In this document: in pieces, positions 46,014 to 55,142 of the stretch
How the letters are laid out: every line of letters starts with the position of its first letter
Position numbering within the stretch: position 1 is the stretch's first letter
Assembly (NCBI GenBank): GCA_017443765.1
Contig: JAFSYB010000025.1
Location: 1-64,000 of the forward strand
Direction: 5' to 3'
Source: Muribaculaceae bacterium
GTDB taxonomy: Bacteria > Bacteroidota > Bacteroidia > Bacteroidales > Muribaculaceae
DNA length: 64,000 bases
Translations under genes and position numbers: made by a program
Notes under the pieces: generated by a model
Database searches by the model: none
What the model saw: the letters and a program-made list of their open reading frames with translations, nothing else
Told to the model about the DNA's origin: nothing

Positions 46014-47129
46014 TTATCTGATGATTATCTTTTTTCCATTTTGAATCACGATTCCCTTGGTGCCAGCCGTTGCCACAGTACCTGCGGGCGTATAAGCCTG
46101 AGACTTCGTTTCGTCAACCCTGACTTGCCGGCAAGCCGTTGTCCTACCGTTGAGCGAGAGGGTTACTGAGACATTGCCCCCTCCCGCGTTCACCCACTGC
46201 TTGATATCGGCCTGCGTCATGCCGTTGAGCCAGCCTATGCGGGTGAAGTTCCACGAGTTGGTGTCGTAGTAGATGCAGAGGTTGCTGCCCTGATAGAGGA
46301 TGATGTCGCCAGGCACGGTGGTTATCTGCTCGTTGTTCTGCGGGAAGGAGTATCCCAGGTCGCCCACCTTCTCGAAGTTGCCGTAGTCGTGCGCCTCGTA
46401 GGTGATGTCGCCCTGCTGCAGTTGCGCCACCAGTGCCTCGGTTGACGAGTTGCTGACCAGCATGGCGGTCTTCGTCACGCCACCGATGGTTATGTGGAGT
46501 TGTTTTGGCATATCGTTTGAAGTTTGAAAGTTTTGAGTCGTCAGCCAGTTCGTTATCAGCAAGGCACGGTTCGAGTGGTTGCTGGCGTTAATCCACAAGG
46601 CCTCGCCAGCCCATGTCACGTTGGGGAGCAACCGCTGGGCGTCACTAACCACGCCACTGATGCCACTCGAGTGGCTCGATACAATCAGTGCGAGGTGCTT
46701 GCCCGCCATCTGCGCACTGTTATTAAAAAGGTACGTCTGCATGATAGCCGCCATCTGGCTCCACCAAAGCGGTGTCACGATGATGACGTTCTGGTAGTTA
46801 TCAAGAGTTACAGACACGGGGTCGATAGTGGGATAACTGCTTGCATCGTTAGGATTCGCCTTGATGGCGTTCAGCAATTGCGCACCGAGCGTATAGTTGT
46901 TCGCCTCGTACCTCAACCCTTTCTCGGCGGGCTGAATCTCCAACTGGTCAGCAGTAATTTGACTGGCGAGGCTATTTACAATAGCCTCGCAGTTACCTGT
47001 GTAGCTGTAATACACAATGAGCGTTTTGCCCATATTCGCCAATGCCTGAGTGTTCTCGGCCTTTGCGTCGCCATCCGAAGCACTGCAGGTCAGCAGCAGC
47101 GCTGCCAGTAGCATCATAATCTGTTTCAT
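46014..47129 (-). CDS. Exported flavodoxin plus cyclophilin-like domain protein
   Basis: 371 residues. The N-terminus resembles a lipoprotein signal (LLAALLLTCSASDGD). A flavodoxin domain (about 35-190: LIVYYSYTGNCEAIVNSLA, VIIVTPLWWSQMAAIMQTYL) is followed by a cyclophilin-like domain (about 205-315: KQLHITIGGVTKTAMLV, DLGYSFPQNNEQITT, GDIILYQGSNLCIYY). The C-terminus GTKGIVIQNGKKIIIR resembles the tail of secreted Bacteroidetes proteins. It is the first gene of the redox cluster and so probably controlled by the AraC regulator encoded downstream. Confidence 0.87.
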   Translation of the reverse strand: MKQIMMLLAALLLTCSASDGDAKAENTQALANMGKTLIVYYSYTGNCEAIVNSLASQITADQLEIQPAEKGLRYEANNYTLGAQLLNAIKANPNDASSYPTIDPVSVTLDNYQNVIIVTPLWWSQMAAIMQTYLFNNSAQMAGKHLALIVSSHSSGISGVVSDAQRLLPNVTWAGEALWINASNHSNRALLITNWLTTQNFQTSNDMPKQLHITIGGVTKTAMLVSNSSTEALVAQLQQGDITYEAHDYGNFEKVGDLGYSFPQNNEQITTVPGDIILYQGSNLCIYYDTNSWNFTRIGWLNGMTQADIKQWVNAGGGNVSVTLSLNGRTTACRQVRVDETKSQAYTPAGTVATAGTKGIVIQNGKKIIIR

Positions 47130-47163
47130 ACAGTCTGTCGTTTTTAGGTTTGATTGCCGACTG

Positions 47164-47171
47164 CAAAGGTA
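47164..47171 (-). promoter_or_regulatory. -7 box of the redox cluster
   Basis: Minus-strand TACCTTTG, 34 bp before the ATG at 47129. No TTTG-like -33 box is present at 19-21 bp, which fits a promoter needing an activator such as the cluster's AraC protein. Confidence 0.5.
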
Positions 47172-47422
47172 CGCACATTATTTTATAGACACGTTATACG
47201 GATTATGGAAAGAATTACCATTATTGCGGATTCTGCCGCGAAGATATGAAATCCCTCCAGATTGGGTGATAGGGAGGGAATTATTCAATCCCCATTTTAG
47301 TACTTCGAGACCCTCGGCCTCAGGCAGACCTCCAGCCTGCGTTTCTCCTTGCGAGCGGGCGGCAAGCGGCCTTGACAAGACTGCACCTGCAACACACGCG
47401 AGTTTGTGGGTGTCCTGTAAAT

Positions 47423-47476
47423 ATCATGCAGCACTCGACAAAGCAAGCTTGTGTGCTTTGTCGAGTGCTGCATGAT
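47423..47476. repeat. Perfect 23-bp inverted repeat, 8-nt loop
   Basis: Arms 47423-47445 and 47454-47476 are perfect reverse complements around AGCTTGTG. No U-run follows on either strand. It lies in the gene-free stretch 47130-47554, about 80 bp past the stop of the 717-residue secreted protein gene; the rest of that stretch holds only the redox cluster -7 box. Confidence 0.9.
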
Positions 47477-47554
47477 TATGGCCGGCTTGAAGCAAAACCT
47501 GCCCGGCTATGGCCTCGACTCCGGCTTGGGCGATTTATTCGTGATAAACCTGCA

Positions 47555-49708
47555 TCACTGCGCAAGAATGATGTTGATTACCTGGTTTACATCGTCGATG
47601 TCCACACGTCCGCTGCTGTCCACATCGGCGCGGCCATCGTACTCGTCTGCCGTGGCGAGCTGGAGGATGATGTTGACCAAGATGTTCATGTCGTCGATGT
47701 CAACGCGTCCGTTACCGTCCACGTCGCCCTTGATGGCGGGAGCGTCCTTGACCTTTGTTACCGTGAACTGGTGCAGGAGCAGTGCGCCGTATCGCGGCAC
47801 CGAGATGTCGTGGAAGCCGAAGTAGTACACGCCGGTGGCAGCAGGCACGATGTCGTTGACGGTGTAGGTGTCGGTCACCGGCGTGGCGATGGTGAGCTGG
47901 TTCATCACACGGTCGTAGCCTTCGGGGCGCAGTCCCTGCCCATAGGCAAGCTCGAGATAGCTGACGTTGGCACCGGTGTAGGTGTTGGCGTCGAAGGTGA
48001 CGCGGTAGGTGGCCCCTCGCTCCAGGCTGATGGGCGGCGAGAGCAGCCAGTCGTCGTTGGCAAGAGCCTCGAGGTCGCTGTTCGAGCCGCAGTAGGCGCG
48101 TCCGCCCCCGCTGCTGCCGTAGTTCTTGTCCCATTGCCAGGAGATGCCGTCCTCGTTGCGGTCGAGCACGGTGAGCAGGTCGAAGCTGGCATCGGTGGCA
48201 AACCGCTGCGTGTAGGGCACGTTTAGCGCGGGTCCCACCACGGCGCGGTTCGACACGGCAGGCTCGCCAGCCACGCCGGCATTGAGCGGCTCCACCTTGA
48301 AGTAGTAAGCGGCCAGCGTTTCGGGGTCAAAGCTCAGCTCCACACGGTTGCCGGCCAGCTGTGCAGCAGCCAGCGTGTCGGCGGGCATCAGGTAGATGTT
48401 ATAGGCAAGGTCATCGTCGTTCAGCTCCGCGCCGTGCTCGCCGGCAGTGGGAGCCAGCCACGAGAGCACGGCCAGCTTTTCGCTGGGGTTGTAGTCGAAC
48501 ACCACATCGGTGGGAGCCAGCGGCCTGTCGGAGCCGACAAATGTGGTGAGTTTGGCCACGGGGCTCACGCCGTCCTGATTGCTCACGGTGACGATAAAGG
48601 TGACATCGCCAGGCTCGACGGTTACCTGCGCCGTAGCCGTGGCTCCGGGTTCGACGGAGCCCGTGGCCACCTCGGTGCCGTTGGCCTCAACCATATAGGC
48701 AAGCGTGCCGGTGAGCGGGTCGCCGGTGTAGGTGGTGGTGGGAGCGGTGAAGGTTATGGTGCCCATGGTAGCCGCGCCCACGAAATCGGCGGCCAGGTTG
48801 GTGACGGCGGCGGGAGCGTCCTCGGCAGCCTCGGGGTCGGGAATGTAGAGGTTCACGAGCCAGGCGTTGTCGGGCGACTGCATGAGCAAGGAGGCCGACA
48901 CCGCGCCGAGCGTGGGGTCTACTTCATAGAGGCAGCACTTGCCGTTGTTGAGCACCACACTCCAGAGGAAGTTTCCCGTGCGGCTATTGTAGGTCATCGA
49001 GCTGGGGTTGGTCGAGATGTTGTCGATGCCCAGGTCGCCCAGTGGCAGCACCTCCACCTCGCTCTCGGTGGTTGCATCGGTGTCGATTACATACAGGTAG
49101 CCATCTTGCCCCACGCCGTAGAGCAGTCCGTTATCGGCAAAGGCAATGGCGGCCATCGGCGTGGACAGCGTGCCGATGATTTGGCGCGTGGGCACATCGG
49201 TGGTGAAGTCGATGGTGGCCAGCTTGCGGTTGAGCACCTGCCAACTCATGTTGAAGTTGTAGAAGATGCCATAATTCTCGCCGGTGAGGGGGGTCTTGGC
49301 GAGTCCGCAACTGGAGATGTAGTTGCGGTCCATGTCGCCGAGCGTGACGGCGCGGGTGCGCGTCCACGTTTCCATGTCGTACTCCACATGATAGAGGATG
49401 TAGCTGCTGGTTTGGTCGAAGTCGTCCCACACGGTGCGGAAGTGGACACCTTTCATCTTACCGTCCTCGTAGACGGCTCCTCCCAGCGGGGCTTGGTACA
49501 CGTCCTTGTCCTGGGTGAGCTTGGTGAGGCTGCCGTCGTCGAGCACCAGCTCGTAGATGCCCTCCCGGGTGTTGTTCGACAGCCAAGAGTCGGCTTTCAC
49601 CACGCCGCAAATCACTTTGGTTTTATAGGGAGCCCGCTGCTGTGCAGTGGCTGTGAGGGTGACCAAGGTCATCAGCAGACACAAGGCCGGGATAATATAC
49701 TTTTTCAT
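47555..49708 (-). CDS. Large secreted protein with FN3-like domains and C-terminal dockerin-like pair
   Basis: 717 residues with a signal peptide (MKKYIIPALCLLMTLVTLTA). The N-terminal 280 residues have beta-propeller-like repeats (NGLLYGVGQDGYLYVID, TGNFLWSVVLNNGKC). Two FN3-like domains (about 290-490) follow, then a cleaved-adhesin/choice-of-anchor-J-type domain (LANDDWLLSPPISLERG). Two dockerin-like loops end the protein: GDVDGNGRVDIDDMN and ADVDSSGRVDIDDVN. It is probably a surface-exposed, glycan- or matrix-binding protein. It is in tandem with the 986-residue protein at 49781, 72 bp away. Confidence 0.82.
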   Translation of the reverse strand: MKKYIIPALCLLMTLVTLTATAQQRAPYKTKVICGVVKADSWLSNNTREGIYELVLDDGSLTKLTQDKDVYQAPLGGAVYEDGKMKGVHFRTVWDDFDQTSSYILYHVEYDMETWTRTRAVTLGDMDRNYISSCGLAKTPLTGENYGIFYNFNMSWQVLNRKLATIDFTTDVPTRQIIGTLSTPMAAIAFADNGLLYGVGQDGYLYVIDTDATTESEVEVLPLGDLGIDNISTNPSSMTYNSRTGNFLWSVVLNNGKCCLYEVDPTLGAVSASLLMQSPDNAWLVNLYIPDPEAAEDAPAAVTNLAADFVGAATMGTITFTAPTTTYTGDPLTGTLAYMVEANGTEVATGSVEPGATATAQVTVEPGDVTFIVTVSNQDGVSPVAKLTTFVGSDRPLAPTDVVFDYNPSEKLAVLSWLAPTAGEHGAELNDDDLAYNIYLMPADTLAAAQLAGNRVELSFDPETLAAYYFKVEPLNAGVAGEPAVSNRAVVGPALNVPYTQRFATDASFDLLTVLDRNEDGISWQWDKNYGSSGGGRAYCGSNSDLEALANDDWLLSPPISLERGATYRVTFDANTYTGANVSYLELAYGQGLRPEGYDRVMNQLTIATPVTDTYTVNDIVPAATGVYYFGFHDISVPRYGALLLHQFTVTKVKDAPAIKGDVDGNGRVDIDDMNILVNIILQLATADEYDGRADVDSSGRVDIDDVNQVINIILAQ

Positions 49709-49780
49709 AGGTGTTTTGTTTTTTATGGGAATAATGGGGCCAATGGGTTGCCAGCCAACCTCGAACTGCCTAAGTGGCCA

Positions 49781-52741
49781 CTATTGAAGAATGATATTAA
49801 TCAGTGCGTTCACGTCGGCGATGTCGGTGGTGCCGTCGCCATCAATGTCGGTGGTGCCCATGAGCGTGTCGACCGAGGTGAGTTCCAGAATCACGTTGAT
49901 GAGCGCGTTCACGTCCTCGATGTCCACGTTGCCATCGCCGGTCACGTCGCCCACGGCAGTGTCGCGGTTCAGATAGATGTCCAGGGCCACATTGCCCACG
50001 GTGATGTCGACCTCGGTGGTGAACGGCTTGTAGCCGGCGGCTGTGGCGGTGAGCGTGTAGCCGGTGAGGAAGTCTTTCTTCACCTCGATGGTGTAGGAGC
50101 CATCGTCCTGAGTGGTGGCGGCATATTGCACCTCGCCGCTGCACACGCGCACATCGGCGCCGGCAATGGCGGCTTCCGTGGCGGCATCGGTGACGGTGCC
50201 GCTCACCGTTGTGGCCTCCTTCACCGTCGAGAGGTACATCACGGGCACCTCGCAGTCGCGGTAGTAGCTGAACACATCATTGTAGCTCGACTGCTGCACG
50301 GCCACGCCGGCGTTGTCGTCATACTGGTATCGCACCGTGCATGAGCGGGTGCGCTGCGAGTGGAAGCGCAGGCGCAGGTTGGCGCCATCGTAAACAAACG
50401 GCTCGGCCAGCTCAATGACCAGCATATCGGCATGAGTGGGGTTCATGCCAGCCGAGCCACCGGGCAGGAAGGTGTACTCCCGGTCCATGACCAGGGTCAT
50501 GTCGTCGGTGGGGTGAATGGCGTTGTTGTCGACCTCGCTGTCGGTGGTGTTCTCAATCCAGGCTTGGATGTTTGCCGCACCGCTGCTGCCGGTGTTTCGT
50601 CCCTTGAAGGCAATGCGGGTAATTTTGGCCCCCTTGGCGAGCTGGATTTGGCTTGCGGGATAGATGATTTCCGACACCTGGTACATCTCTGACGGGTCAA
50701 CAGGCGCGCCGCCGGTGATGGTGCTGGTGGTTGTAGCGTCGCCCACGGCAATGTCGCTCGACACCACCTCGTCGAGAATGGTGACGGTGGCCTCGCTGGT
50801 GGCCAGCTCATAGTCGCCAATGGTGATTTTCGCCACGATGGGGAAGGAGCCTGCCTGATGCGGCGTGAAGGCGAAGTCGAAAGTGGTGGCAGCCCCGGCG
50901 GCCATCTCCACGGCATCGGCAGTGGCCACGGGTTGTCCGTCGACCAGCAGCGTGGCCGTATAGGTGCCGGCAGCCTCGGTAGGGCCGTAGTTCTTCACCG
51001 TGAGCTGGGCGGTGAGCGGGCTGTTCACCTCGCCCTGAGCGGGCAGGCTCTCGCTGGTGACCATCAGGTCGTGCTCCACGGGCACCACAGCGAAACCGCG
51101 CACATTGTCGAGTGCCACTCCAAAACCCTCGAACATCACATAGCCCACGGCGGGCTCAAAGGTGTCGATGGTCATGTCGGTGTAACGGCACTCGCCGTTA
51201 TAGCCAATGGTGGTGCGGTCGAAATCGCCGCTCACATAGTCCTTGACCAGTGTCCAGTGCTTGCGGTCGGTAGAGAAATAGATGTTCAGGTCGGGCACAT
51301 AGTAGCTGCTCTTGGCCATTTGGAAGTGCAGTGCCTCGCCCGCCTTGATTTCGAGCTTGGGCGAAATCAGATAGCGTCCCTCGCCCTCGTATTGTGTTCC
51401 TTGCCAAGTCTGAGCCACGGCAGCCTGCGAGCCGCCATAGCTCTGTGCGCGCCAGATGGCCCCGGGTATCATGTTGGCGGGGAAACCGTCCTCGAAATCG
51501 ACAAACCACTGCGAATCGTCGATTACCGTTCCGGTGAGGGTGAGGCGGAACTCGTCGACGGTGTTGCCACGCAGCACCAAGTCGCCCTCGTGGAGCCCCG
51601 GCGTGCTGTTATCCATGGCGATGACCACGATGGCGGCCTCGTGCGCCGGCACGGTGTCGCCCGCCTGGGTGAGGGTGACGAAGCCGTCGGGGCATGTGAA
51701 CTCGCTAATCACAAACGGAGCCGCCCCGGTGTTGTTGATATAGAACTCCCGGGTGACAATGTCCTGCGTTTGGCCGAAGTCGAGCGTTGCCCCGGTGGGC
51801 AGGTCCACATAGCGGCCGTTCTCCTGTTGGAGCATTTGGATGCGCGGCTCATATTTGTTGGAAATCACCTTGATGTAATCGCTGTGGTGCGTGCCGCTCA
51901 CGTTCTCCTGCACATAGAACGTCTGCAAGTCGGCGTACTGGTTGCCATCAACGTTGAACACGATGGTCATCTCGCCTGTCTCGGTGGCTCGCGGCAGGTC
52001 GCTGCCAATGGCCTGGGTGTCCACCACCGTTCCACCGGTGGTAATCAGGCTCAGCGAGAAGTCGGGGTCGCCAGCCATCAGGTCCACATTGCCCACGTTG
52101 CGGAGCGTGACGTTGACGGGCACGGCGTAGGTGTTGCCCTCGGCCATGTCAAGCTCCTCGGGACCCATATACTGCATCTCGGTGATTGTCAACAAGCGTC
52201 GGTCCACCTTCTCCACCTCGGCAGTGGTGGCGGTGAAATTGGCAATCAGCACGTAGGAGCAGGCAATGCCGATATAGCTGCCCTGTGGCACATCGGCCAG
52301 GGTGAGTGTGGTGAAAGCCTCCAGGTTCAGTGCGTCGAGGTTTTGCACATCGGTGATGGCCGCCCCCTGCGAAAAGGTGCCATCCTCGTTCTTGGTGCAA
52401 TAGAAGAATTTGAGCCAGGGCTGTCCGAACTGTGCCTCGGCATACATGGCCTGCAAGGTCACTGTTCCTCCCACGGCGGGGGTGACAAACATATTGTAGG
52501 TTGGGAAGTCGCTGGTTTGGTAGTCGATGTAGAGGCAGGAGCCCACGCCCTCGACGTTTTCCAACAGTTCGTACACTTGCTTGCCTTCAACAATGTGTCC
52601 CCAGCCATCGGGGGCGCAGTCGGGCTGGGTGTAATCCACCCCGGCAAAGTTCTCGTTGTAGGGCGAAACGGTGACGGCCCGCGCCACCTGCCACCCCAAT
52701 GCCACAACAAGCACCGGGAGCAACAGCTTAATGGTTCTCAT
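49781..52741 (-). CDS. Large secreted protein with adhesin, CARDB-like and carboxypeptidase-regulatory domains and a dockerin-like pair
   Basis: 986 residues with a signal peptide. Order of parts: N-terminal choice-of-anchor-like region; a CARDB-type beta domain (VPVNVTLRNVGNVDLMAGD); a DUF1573/abnormal-spindle-like segment (ITREFYINNTGAAPFVIS is the nearest match region); a cleaved-adhesin domain (DFEDGFPANMIPGAIWRA); another CARDB-like domain (QLTVKNYGPTEAAGTYT); and a carboxypeptidase-regulatory-like domain (VSGTVTDAATEAAIAGADV). Two dockerin-like loops close it (GDVTGDGNVDIEDVN, TDIDGDGTTDIADVN). It is probably anchored or assembled on the cell surface. The function is unknown. Confidence 0.82.
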   Translation of the reverse strand: MRTIKLLLPVLVVALGWQVARAVTVSPYNENFAGVDYTQPDCAPDGWGHIVEGKQVYELLENVEGVGSCLYIDYQTSDFPTYNMFVTPAVGGTVTLQAMYAEAQFGQPWLKFFYCTKNEDGTFSQGAAITDVQNLDALNLEAFTTLTLADVPQGSYIGIACSYVLIANFTATTAEVEKVDRRLLTITEMQYMGPEELDMAEGNTYAVPVNVTLRNVGNVDLMAGDPDFSLSLITTGGTVVDTQAIGSDLPRATETGEMTIVFNVDGNQYADLQTFYVQENVSGTHHSDYIKVISNKYEPRIQMLQQENGRYVDLPTGATLDFGQTQDIVTREFYINNTGAAPFVISEFTCPDGFVTLTQAGDTVPAHEAAIVVIAMDNSTPGLHEGDLVLRGNTVDEFRLTLTGTVIDDSQWFVDFEDGFPANMIPGAIWRAQSYGGSQAAVAQTWQGTQYEGEGRYLISPKLEIKAGEALHFQMAKSSYYVPDLNIYFSTDRKHWTLVKDYVSGDFDRTTIGYNGECRYTDMTIDTFEPAVGYVMFEGFGVALDNVRGFAVVPVEHDLMVTSESLPAQGEVNSPLTAQLTVKNYGPTEAAGTYTATLLVDGQPVATADAVEMAAGAATTFDFAFTPHQAGSFPIVAKITIGDYELATSEATVTILDEVVSSDIAVGDATTTSTITGGAPVDPSEMYQVSEIIYPASQIQLAKGAKITRIAFKGRNTGSSGAANIQAWIENTTDSEVDNNAIHPTDDMTLVMDREYTFLPGGSAGMNPTHADMLVIELAEPFVYDGANLRLRFHSQRTRSCTVRYQYDDNAGVAVQQSSYNDVFSYYRDCEVPVMYLSTVKEATTVSGTVTDAATEAAIAGADVRVCSGEVQYAATTQDDGSYTIEVKKDFLTGYTLTATAAGYKPFTTEVDITVGNVALDIYLNRDTAVGDVTGDGNVDIEDVNALINVILELTSVDTLMGTTDIDGDGTTDIADVNALINIILQ

Positions 52742-52915
52742 ACTTTACTTAATTGTTTGTGTATAAATTGTTTATGCTAATCCATGAGGATTCCTTGGCC
52801 AACTAATAGCCAATAAAAACACAAAAATAGTGGTTTTCATCGATTCTCCCTTCATTTTAATGGTCGGAAAACGCCACGCTTTAAGGTAGTTTAACGAGTT
52901 GGCATCAGAAAACGA

Positions 52916-52955
52916 GTGCCGCCCGGCGACAGATGGGTGTCGTGGGGCGGCGCAC
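52916..52955 (-). terminator. Terminator of the DUF4923 gene
   Basis: GTGCCGCCC (52916-52924) and GGGCGGCGCAC (52945-52955) pair with an inner CGACA/TGTCG stem. On the minus strand the hairpin is followed by GTTTTCTG. Confidence 0.6.
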
Positions 52956-52977
52956 GTTAGCGGTTGGCGGCCTTGCG

Positions 52978-53619
52978 TCACTTGGTGAGCTCGAAGCCCA
53001 CGCGGGCGCCGTTCTGGCTCTTGGCGAGCTTGCTCACAGCCTGCACAGCGGTGGTGTTGCTCACCTTGCCCACCTTTTGGAGCATGTTTGTCATTTGGGC
53101 GGAGTCAAACATCAGTTCCATGCCCTTGTCGGTCTTAGCCACGTTGCCCTTGAGGGTCTGTGCGGCCGACTTGAGGACGATTTCACCGTTCTGCTGGTTG
53201 TAGGTGTAGGTGCCATTGAAAGGAATGCCGTTCACCTTGGCCGAGAACTGGTTGCCCTGCAAGAACGAGAACGAGGTGTTGTTGCGCGAGATGCCCATCG
53301 TGGCAAAGTTTGAGGCCAGGCCCGATGCAATCTGGTTGACTGCGGCCACACCGCCGGCCTTGTTAAAGGCCTGCTCGGTGGTAAAGGCAGCACTGGGCGC
53401 GCTGTAGGTCCAGTTGCCCAACAGGCTCGACTGGTCAAGCATGGTCCCACCAAAAAGGATGTTGCCCAACACACCGCCCAGGACGCTGCCCAGCACGTTG
53501 CCCGATGTACCTGTACCATAGCCCGTGTTTCCATAGCCCGTGGTGCCCAGGCCGTTGGAGAAGCAGCTCGTGAGAACAAGCGACAGAGCCGCCACAACAG
53601 TGAATACAATCTTTTTCAT
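52978..53619 (-). CDS. DUF4923-family lipoprotein
   Basis: 213 residues. The lipobox is LVLTSCFSNG. A Gly/Thr/Tyr-rich linker (GTTGYGNTGYGTGTSGN) and glycine-rich VLGSVLGGVLGNILFGG precede the conserved part LLGNWTYSAPSAAFTTEQAF, FNGTYTYNQQNGEIVLK and LMFDSAQMTNMLQKVG. DUF4923 is confined to Bacteroidetes and of unknown role. It is a single gene with its own terminator, 49 bp downstream of the ugd-like gene and possibly co-transcribed with it. Confidence 0.85.
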   Translation of the reverse strand: MKKIVFTVVAALSLVLTSCFSNGLGTTGYGNTGYGTGTSGNVLGSVLGGVLGNILFGGTMLDQSSLLGNWTYSAPSAAFTTEQAFNKAGGVAAVNQIASGLASNFATMGISRNNTSFSFLQGNQFSAKVNGIPFNGTYTYNQQNGEIVLKSAAQTLKGNVAKTDKGMELMFDSAQMTNMLQKVGKVSNTTAVQAVSKLAKSQNGARVGFELTK

Positions 53620-53668
53620 TTTTCCATATTTTTAGGATTAATAGAGATTATTCGATTCATAACGCCCA

Positions 53669-54982
53669 TCACTTGCCGATGCAGGTGTAGGCGAAGCCTT
53701 GTGCCTCGAGCTCTCGCCAGTCGTAGATGTTACGTCCGTCGACGACGAACGGCGTGCGCATGAGTGCCTTGACACGGTCCCAGGCGGGGATGTAGAACTG
53801 GTGCCACTCGGTGAGCATGAGCAGCGCGTCGGCCCCCTTGATGGCATCATACATGTCGATGCCGCAGTAGACGTCGGCCCATCGCTGCTTGGTGCCGTTC
53901 ATGGCCACGGGGTCGTAGACCCTCACCTTTGCCCCGGCCTGCAAGAGCAGGTCGATAGTCACCACACTGGGGGCCTCGCGCAGGTCGTCGGTGCCAGGCT
54001 TGAACGACAGTCCCCAGATGGCCACGGTCTTGTCCTTGAGGTCGCCATCGAAGAAACGGCTCACCTTATTAAAAGGAATGCGCTTTTGTCGCACGTTCAC
54101 ATCGTCGACGGCCTTGAGCACGGTCATGTCGAAGTCGTGGCTCTCGGCGATTTTCACCAGGTCCTTGATGTCCTGCGGGAACAGCGTGCCGCCGTAGCCG
54201 CAGCCCGGGAAGATATACTTGGGCCCGATGCGGCTGTCGGTAGCCACGCCGTGGCGCACGGTGTTGATGTCGGCGCCCACAAGCTCGCACAGGTTGGCAA
54301 TCTCGTTCATGAAACTCACGCGTGTGGCCAGCATCGAAGTGGCGGCATACTTAATCATCTCGGCCGTGCGGGTGTCGGTGTAAATCACGTGCCGGTTGCT
54401 GTGGAGCAAGATGGTGCGGTAGAGCTTAGCCATTGACTCGCGTGCGCTCTCGGTTTCCACGCCGATGACAATGCGGTCGGGCTTCATGAAGTCCTTCACG
54501 GCGTTGCCCTCGGTGAGGAAGTCGGGGTTGCTGGCGATGTCGAATTTCACGTCCACCTTACGCTCGTCGATTTCGTGCTGGATAATGTCGCGCACCTTGT
54601 GGGCGGTGCCCACGGGCACGGTGCTCTTGAGGACAAAGGTGCAGTAGCGGTCGATGCGCTGACCAAACACGCGTGCAATGCGCAGGACGCTCTCCAGGTC
54701 GGTGGCACCGTCCTTGTCAAGCATGGTGTCGACGGTGCAGAACACATAGTCCACATTCTCAAAACCCTTGTTGAAGTCGGTCGAGAAATGCAGGCGCTTG
54801 TCGTTCACGTTATGCGTCATCATGTTCTCCAGCTCGGGCTCGTAGATGGAAATGGCGCCAAAGACCAAGCGGTTGATTTTCTGCAAGTCGGGGTCGACGC
54901 AGGTGACGTCGATACCCAGCTCAGAGAAGCACGCGGCAGTCACCAAACCCACATAGCCTGTTCCAACGATTGAGATGTTCAT
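53669..54982 (-). CDS. ugd: UDP-glucose/GDP-mannose dehydrogenase family protein lacking the usual catalytic Cys
   Basis: 437 residues. The N-terminal Rossmann motif is SIVGTGYVGLVTAACFSELG. LKSTVPVGTAH, SNPDFLTEGNAVKDFMKPDR (substrate-binding region) and a C-terminal domain with VAIWGLSFKPGTDDLREAPS make family membership certain. The catalytic loop, normally GYGGSCFPKD, reads GYGGTLFPQD, so the oxidising Cys is Leu267 and the Lys is Gln. The NAD-side VGTP loop is also changed (CTVDTM). A Cys sits five residues earlier (PGCGYGG), as in ordinary Bacteroidetes relatives. It may be a divergent subfamily with altered chemistry, or catalytically dead; the gene symbol is therefore tentative. Confidence 0.85.
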   Translation of the reverse strand: MNISIVGTGYVGLVTAACFSELGIDVTCVDPDLQKINRLVFGAISIYEPELENMMTHNVNDKRLHFSTDFNKGFENVDYVFCTVDTMLDKDGATDLESVLRIARVFGQRIDRYCTFVLKSTVPVGTAHKVRDIIQHEIDERKVDVKFDIASNPDFLTEGNAVKDFMKPDRIVIGVETESARESMAKLYRTILLHSNRHVIYTDTRTAEMIKYAATSMLATRVSFMNEIANLCELVGADINTVRHGVATDSRIGPKYIFPGCGYGGTLFPQDIKDLVKIAESHDFDMTVLKAVDDVNVRQKRIPFNKVSRFFDGDLKDKTVAIWGLSFKPGTDDLREAPSVVTIDLLLQAGAKVRVYDPVAMNGTKQRWADVYCGIDMYDAIKGADALLMLTEWHQFYIPAWDRVKALMRTPFVVDGRNIYDWRELEAQGFAYTCIGK

Positions 54983-55048
54983 ATCCGTAGATTATTTTGG
55001 GTTCCTAATTTTTCAAAGGGCAAATATACGAACTTTTTTTGAACAAAA

Positions 55049-55080
55049 GTTGCCGTTTCGCGAAAAAAGTCGTATTTTTG
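55049..55080 (+). promoter_or_regulatory. Promoter of the aquaporin gene
   Basis: GTTG (55049-55052), 20-bp spacer, TATTTTTG (55073-55080), 62 bp before the ATG. A minus-strand TATATTTG (55028-55021) upstream of the ugd-like gene lies nearby. Confidence 0.6.
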
Positions 55081-55142
55081 CAAATTATAGTTCGTTTGCG
55101 CCATTACAACTCACATCATTAATAACTTTTAAACGATTCATT

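Noticed and set aside
41022-47129. Polysaccharide utilisation locus
   Set aside because: Despite hydrolase and acetyltransferase genes there is no SusC/SusD pair, hybrid two-component regulator or glycoside hydrolase here. The GH53 and GH20 genes elsewhere in the window are also isolated.
48434-50344. 636-codon plus-strand open frame
   Set aside because: It overlaps the two large secreted proteins antisense and spans their intergenic gap; composition is shadow-like and no motif is present. The same holds for 4400-5992, 7791-9431, 12889-14526, 43158-44798 and 50858-52780 on the plus strand.
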